Origin: Streptomyces flaveolus
GTDB lineage: Bacteria > Actinomycetota > Actinomycetes > Streptomycetales > Streptomycetaceae
Reading direction: 5' to 3'
Length of the DNA: 29,459 nt
Assembly (NCBI RefSeq): GCF_000716535.1
Contig: NZ_JNWV01000077.1
Location: 1-29,459, forward strand
Shown in pieces: positions 25,441-29,459 of the stretch. The position numbers and the translations under genes were made by a program. Below the pieces are notes generated by a model. It saw only the letters and a list, made by a program, of their open reading frames with translations. It had not been told where the DNA came from and searched no databases. Each line of letters opens with the position of its first letter. The stretch's first letter is position 1.

Positions 25441-27288
25441 ATGGCTCTCCAGCGCTGGCGCGCGTTCACCAGATCGGAAAACGGCGGCACGGCATTCCTC
25501 ATCACGGCGGTGCTGGCAGCGCTGGTCTGGGCGAACACGAGCCTGAACACATACGAGGCCACTTGGTCCGCTCGGCTGTCCGTCACCGTCGGGCCCTTCT
25601 CGCTCGGGTTGACACTGCGCGAGTGGATCAACAGCGGCTTCATGGCGCTGTTCTTCTTCCTTGTCGGGCTGGATGCGCGCCGTGAGCTCGACAAGGGTGA
25701 ACTGCGGGACCGTAAATGGGTGGTCCTCTGCGCGATCGGTGGTGTGGGCAGCATGGCGGTGCCCGCGCTCGTCTTCGTCGCCTTCAACGCCGGCCTGATG
25801 AGTGTGCACGGCTGGGGTGTCGCCATGTCCACCGACACCGCCTTCGCCCTGGCGATCCTCTCGCTGGTCGGGGATCGGCTGCCGTCCTCGCTGCGTGCTT
25901 TCATGCTGTCCATATCGGTGATGGACGACGTCGTGGCACTCGTGGTGCTGGCCGTGTTCTACGGCGAGGGTTTCCGGGTCGTCCCCTTCCTGATCGCGTC
26001 TTTGGCCGCCGGGGTCATCACCTGTATGCGTCTGGCGAAGTTCCGTAGCGGCGTCGTGTGCTGCACGGTCTCCCTGGTGATGTGGTGCGCGCTCCTCAAG
26101 GCAGGGGTCGATCCCGTCGTGACCGGTCTGACGGTGGGCCTGCTGGTGATCACCGCGCCGGCCGGACGCGACGATCTGGAACGCGCCACCGGTCTGGTGC
26201 GGGACTTCCGGGAGCAGCCGACCGCGGAGATGCAGCAGACGGCGGTACGCGGTCTGGTAGCCGCCATATCGCAGAACGACCATCTCCAGCGGAAGTTCAC
26301 CCCCTGGGTGAACTGTGCGGTTCTCCCTCTTTTCGCGGTCGCGAACTCCGGGGTCGCGCTCAGCTTCAGGACGGTCTCCGCGGCTTTCGCCTCACCCATC
26401 GCCTGGGGCATCATCTGCGGGTACCTGGTAGGCAAGATCGTCGGTGTGGTCGGTTCACTGTCCCTGGTGACGGCCCTGTCCGGCGGTCGGCTTCGACCCA
26501 ATGTCGGCTGGGGGGCGGCAACCGTGGGGGGCGCCGTATCGGGAGCGGCGTTCACCGTGTCGCTGCTCATCGCCTCCAAGGCATTCACCGGGAACGACCT
26601 CGCGTACGCGCGGATAGCCATTTTGTCGACCCTTGTCGGAGCCATGGTGTCCGGATGGGTCACCACTGTCGTCCTGAAGTTCATGTCCCCGCGACGCCGT
26701 GCCCGTGCGCTGCTGGGACGGGCCCGCCCGCTGACCGATCTGGTCGCCCCGGTGGACGCCATCCGCGATCGCATACGCGGTCCGGTCGACGCCGAGATCA
26801 CCGTCGTCGAGTACGGGGACTTCGAGTGTCCCCACTGCGGTCGGGCGGAATCGGCTCTGCGTGAGATGCTGACGGATCTGGACGACGTGAGGTACGTCTG
26901 GCGCCATCTGCCGCTCCCCGACGTGCACCCGCACGCGCAGTTGGCGGCAGAAGCAGCCGAGGCCGCGGGGGACCAGGGCAGGTTCTGGGAGATGCACGAC
27001 CTGCTCCTGCGCCACCAGGATCAGCTCACCGCCGCCGACCTGGTCCGGTACGCGACGCAGCTGGGCCTGGACGTTGACGCGTTCCGCGGTCACATGAAGG
27101 CCCGGCGGGGACTGCGGCGGATAGAAGAGGACGTGAGCTCTGCGGATCTCAGTGGCGCTGTGGGAACGCCCACGTTCTTCGTCAACGGGCGACGCTATTA
27201 CGGTTCTTTCGACTCCGCCGGTCTCAGCGCCGCCGTCCAACTGGCCCGGCAACGAGTTCTTGCCGGCAAGGCATCGAGCACAGTGTGA
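25441..27288 (+). CDS. nhaA: NhaA Na+/H+ antiporter fused to a DsbA-like thioredoxin domain
   Basis: The product is 615 aa from ATG 25441 (GTG 25414 is in frame). Residues ~15-415 form the NhaA antiporter. The functional residues of the E. coli enzyme have counterparts: D132 in STDTAFAL, the D162-D163 pair in VMDDVVAL, and K332 in GYLVGKIVG. Residues ~450-610 form a DsbA/thioredoxin-like domain with the redox motif CPHC (residues 463-466, YGDFECPHCGRAES) and cis-Pro strand GTPTFFVNGR. This fusion is known in actinobacteria. The thioredoxin-like part follows the last helix and a basic linker (SPRRRARALLGRARP), so it probably lies in the cytoplasm, unlike true DsbA. Two tandem hairpins follow the gene. 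Confidence 0.93.
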   Translation: MALQRWRAFTRSENGGTAFLITAVLAALVWANTSLNTYEATWSARLSVTVGPFSLGLTLREWINSGFMALFFFLVGLDARRELDKGELRDRKWVVLCAIGGVGSMAVPALVFVAFNAGLMSVHGWGVAMSTDTAFALAILSLVGDRLPSSLRAFMLSISVMDDVVALVVLAVFYGEGFRVVPFLIASLAAGVITCMRLAKFRSGVVCCTVSLVMWCALLKAGVDPVVTGLTVGLLVITAPAGRDDLERATGLVRDFREQPTAEMQQTAVRGLVAAISQNDHLQRKFTPWVNCAVLPLFAVANSGVALSFRTVSAAFASPIAWGIICGYLVGKIVGVVGSLSLVTALSGGRLRPNVGWGAATVGGAVSGAAFTVSLLIASKAFTGNDLAYARIAILSTLVGAMVSGWVTTVVLKFMSPRRRARALLGRARPLTDLVAPVDAIRDRIRGPVDAEITVVEYGDFECPHCGRAESALREMLTDLDDVRYVWRHLPLPDVHPHAQLAAEAAEAAGDQGRFWEMHDLLLRHQDQLTAADLVRYATQLGLDVDAFRGHMKARRGLRRIEEDVSSADLSGAVGTPTFFVNGRRYYGSFDSAGLSAAVQLARQRVLAGKASSTV

Positions 27289-27337
27289 GTACTGCCTCGA
27301 CACCAAATTCGATCAGGGCGAGGGCGTTGCCGAGGCG

Positions 27338-27385
27338 CGGGAGACGTTGCTCTCCCGGGCCCGACGCTGACCCGCCGAGCGTCGG
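27338..27385. terminator. two tandem hairpins after nhaA
   Basis: CGGGAGA-cgttgc-TCTCCCG (27338-27357) is followed after 3 bases by CCGACGCT-gacccgccg-AGCGTCGG (27361-27385). Both stems are perfect. Confidence 0.6.
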
Positions 27386-27579
27386 CCTGTCCCGCCCGCC
27401 GCGCCGCCGGCGAACGCTACGAGCTGGCACCCGCAACACGTTCGCCGTCCTGGAGGGACGGGAGCTTGCCGCTGCGTGCTTACCGTCCCCTGGTGGTTTC
27501 GGCATACGTCCCGCAACCAGAGCGCCCTGGCTGGTAGCAAGCGGGCACGACCAAGGTCTTCCGATCATCGGAATTTTTT

Positions 27580-28490
27580 GTGCTCCAGCGCGCGGGCGGA
27601 TGGGTCAGCCTGGGCGCGTTTCACTTCACCGGCACCCCGCAGGTCGAATTGTCGAACGCGACCGACGACGGAACCGCGGATGAGGACATCGCCTGGGGCG
27701 CGGTGGCCTTCCAGCCTCTGCACGGCAAGCCGGCCAATTCCATCGTTGCGATGGGCAACTCCTACTCATCCGGCGAAGGTGCCGCGGCGCCGGGAGGCGC
27801 GGACCTGTACCCGGAAACTGACCACCCGGACACCTCCGGCGGCTACGAGACCGACAAGTGCCACCGCTCCAAGCTCGCCTGGTCACGCCAGGCGACGCTG
27901 CCCGGATACAGCACGTCCATCGGGTCCATGGCAGACAACCTGGACCCGAACATGGATTACCACTTCGTGGCCTGCTCTGGCGCCCGCACGTACAACATTC
28001 TCAGCAAGGAGCAAGACTCTCACGAAGTACCTCAAGTCCAGGCCGGATACTTGGACAACAACACGACTCTGGTGACGCTGTCGATCGGCGGCAACGACGC
28101 CCGATTCGTGGACATCATGGGCAAGTGCATCGACATCCCCGTCCCTTCGCTGACCACCTGCCCGTACGCGGAGCTCGACAACATCGATCCCGCCACCGGT
28201 GAGAAAACGGGTGGCACGACGGGCGCCCTGAAGGACTGGGCACCTGGGTGGCTGCATGATGCCGTCCGTCCTCAATCGTGAAAACGCTCCAGGCCATCCA
28301 CACCAAGGCGCCCTACGCCAAGGTGGTCCTCATGGGTTACCCGCAGCTAGTGGAAGACGATCACAGCTGTCTTCCCGGAGCATACGAGGATCTTGAGGCT
28401 CAGTGGGTTGTCACGCTGGGGAACACCCTCACGACCGAAATGAAGGGAGCCACCGAAGACGCCGGATCATGGGCGTGGTAGGACATCGGC
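27580..28490 (+). pseudogene. SGNH/GDSL hydrolase-like gene, truncated and frameshifted
   Basis: The first ~55 residues (GGWVSLGAFHFTGTPQVELS, TADEDIAWGAVAFQPL) look like a golvesin/CBM-like module whose start is missing. The SGNH domain follows: block I GNSYSSGEG (usually GDSYSSGEG, so the Asp is Asn but the Ser is kept), ACSGA (block II-like) and VTLSIGGND (block III). Near 28270 the frame shifts: 'LHDAVRPQS' ends at a TGA, and IVKTLQAIHTKAPYAKVVLM, GYPQLVEDDHSC continues in the next frame. That frame stops at a TAG where YD would be expected (28479-28481), with DIGVDD after it, then family resemblance ends. Several lesions make this a relic. Confidence 0.78.
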
Positions 28491-28565
28491 GTCGACGACC
28501 CGGACCGGCGCCGCGTCCGATACCCCGAGCCTCCGGGCCGCTGAGGCAGACCTGCCGCAGACGAA

Positions 28566-28600
28566 GACGCTCCCCCACGCAACAGCCGTGGGGGAGCGTC
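28566..28600. terminator. strong 14-bp stem terminator
   Basis: GACGCTCCCCCACG and its exact complement enclose a 7-base loop (CAACAGC). It ends 23 bases after the stop of the minus-strand gene at 28623 and probably serves that gene; the SGNH relic converges on it. Confidence 0.8.
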
Positions 28601-28622
28601 CTCGTGGACCGCACCGCGTCGG

Positions 28623-29010
28623 TCAGGCCGGGGCGGCCTGCTGCGCCAGCGCAGCGAGTGGGGAGCGCCGGCCTTTCTCCACCGCACGCAGCTGCTGCCA
28701 GTCGACCTCCGGGTGCGCGGAGACGACGGCGTCGACGGACGCCGTGGTGTAGAGCGCAACGTCGACGGCCCCGGCCCGGCTCGTGCCGAAGCGGACCTCG
28801 ATTGACTGCGGCGAGCGGACCCAACCCAGCCGCACCATCCAATCGAACTCAACCCTGCGCACCCCAAGCCGGGCGGCGGCCTGCTCGGGCCCGAGCGGGG
28901 CGTCGGCAGCGACCAGGTCCGCCAGGTCCTCGCGCTGGCAGACCTCCGTGACCTGGCCGGGGTGGTGCAGCGTCCCGTCCGGGTTCGCGCTCAGGTCGAC
29001 CAGCAGGCCC
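28623..29010 (-). pseudogene. truncated gene of unknown function, cut by the right 448-bp repeat
   Basis: The minus frame is open from the repeat junction at about 29010 to TGA at 28623-28625 (about 129 residues): LLVDLSANPDGTLHHPGQVT, EVCQREDLADLVAADAPLGP, EQAAARLGVRRVEFDWMVRL, WVRSPQSIEVRFGTSRAGAV, DVALYTTASVDAVV, HPEVDWQQLRAVEKGRRSPL. The middle 'GPEQAAARLGVRRVEFDWM' resembles a MerR/HTH_17-type winged helix. It has normal codon use and its own terminator at 28566. The start codon lies beyond the junction, so the 5' part was replaced by the repeat. I recognise similar sequences from actinobacterial accessory regions but not a named family. Confidence 0.6.
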
Positions 29011-29011
29011 C

Positions 29012-29145
29012 TGCACGCCTATCTGCGCTGGCGGAACAAGAACGCCCGCCATCCCGACGTGCTGGCCGCCCAGCGGCGCGAGCGCGCCCGTATCCGTAGT
29101 GAGAAGGGCATCCGCTGGGGAGGCCGACCGGCGAAAGCCGCGTGA
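29012..29145 (+). pseudogene. 44-aa C-terminal remnant (right repeat copy)
   Basis: Reads HAYLRWRNKNARHPDVLAAQ and ends IRWGGRPAKAA, matching 603-737 with four substitutions or fewer. It has no start codon of its own (CTG where the left copy has ATG) and is preceded by the truncated minus-strand gene. Confidence 0.45.
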
Positions 29146-29176
29146 CCGTACGCACAACACCGGCGACACGGACGCC

Positions 29177-29459
29177 ATGACCGCTGATCGTGAGGCAGTT
29201 CAGGCCAGCTGGAACCGCACCCGTAACCACCTCGACGCCGCTCGGAGCCAGTTGACGGGCCTGGCGGACATCGACCTCTCAGCGACGCTCGAGTTCTTGG
29301 AGCACAACGAGCTGGGACTGGCCTTCGACTGTCTCGTTGATCTCGGTGACGACCTCGACTTGCCGCTGACCTTCTGGCAGCACCTCGACCGAGCAGCTCG
29401 TGAGATGCGGCTTTACAGCGATGCGCTGCACACACCCCACCTCACGGCTGCCGACCTCT
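29177..29459 (+). CDS. MafI-like small protein, right copy, partial
   Basis: ATG 29177 to the window end, 94 codons. Differences from the left copy are few and mostly in the first 45 codons: V3A, L8V, E20D, V24S, H25Q, Q38E; from residue 39 (HNELGLAFDCL) on the two proteins are identical. The C-terminus lies outside the window and would show which of the two copies has the native ending. Confidence 0.5.
   Translation, partial: MTADREAVQASWNRTRNHLDAARSQLTGLADIDLSATLEFLEHNELGLAFDCLVDLGDDLDLPLTFWQHLDRAAREMRLYSDALHTPHLTAADL

Larger units (their letters stand above)
29012..29459 (+). repeat. 448-bp direct repeat, right copy (runs off the window)
   Basis: Gap-free match to 604-1051. The match is still nearly perfect at the window edge, so the repeat probably continues beyond it, or at least beyond 1051 on the left copy's terms. 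Confidence 0.9.

Overview
The window looks like chromosomal DNA from a Streptomyces or a close relative. It is very GC-rich, uses many GTG starts, and carries typical actinobacterial families: a WhiB-like protein, a SpoIIE/PP2C-type phosphatase, bacterial Ku, a SpoIIAA-free SRAP/YedK protein, a terpene synthase relative, secreted FG-GAP, lamin-tail and DUF11 proteins, and an MmyB-type XRE regulator. The many truncated or frameshifted genes and the IS pieces suggest a chromosome arm or another fast-changing accessory region. No rRNA, tRNA or CRISPR array was seen.

Left part (1-6.2 kb): the tail of an IS110-type transposase, a MazG-like gene, a 448-bp repeat unit carrying a small MafI-like gene, a secreted FG-GAP propeller protein, a frameshifted NPP1 (necrosis-inducing-like) gene, a GT2 glycosyltransferase, and the 5' end of an ATP-dependent DNA ligase gene followed by a second, more decayed copy of its first ~130 bp. 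Middle (6.5-13.6 kb): WhiB, SRAP peptidase/abasic-site protein, a two-gene PIN-like toxin-antitoxin candidate behind a 29-bp palindrome, a lamin-tail protein, Ku, a membrane PP2C phosphatase, and a complete IS5-type element with 35-bp terminal inverted repeats sitting exactly in the stop codon of its neighbour.

13.6-17.5 kb is a patch of decay: a DUF11 surface protein with one frameshift, a terpene synthase lacking its N-terminus, a broken terpene-cyclase-like gene, and the 3' end of a DNA ligase gene on the minus strand with two frameshifts. So Ku is intact in this window while three pieces of ATP-dependent ligase genes lie around it.

17.5-25.4 kb is a better preserved redox/export block: SMP-30-like secreted propeller, two aldo/keto reductases and an MFS exporter on the minus strand, a third aldo/keto reductase divergent from the exporter, then an XRE regulator divergent from an SDR. 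The two divergent promoter regions share a 15-bp near-identical element, which suggests that one regulator controls the whole block. It is followed by an NhaA antiporter fused to a DsbA-like thioredoxin domain.

27.5-29.5 kb: a truncated and frameshifted SGNH esterase gene, a truncated minus-strand gene, and a second copy of the 448-bp repeat running off the window. The two repeat copies are in direct orientation and bracket about 28 kb, about 94% identical by hand count with no indels.
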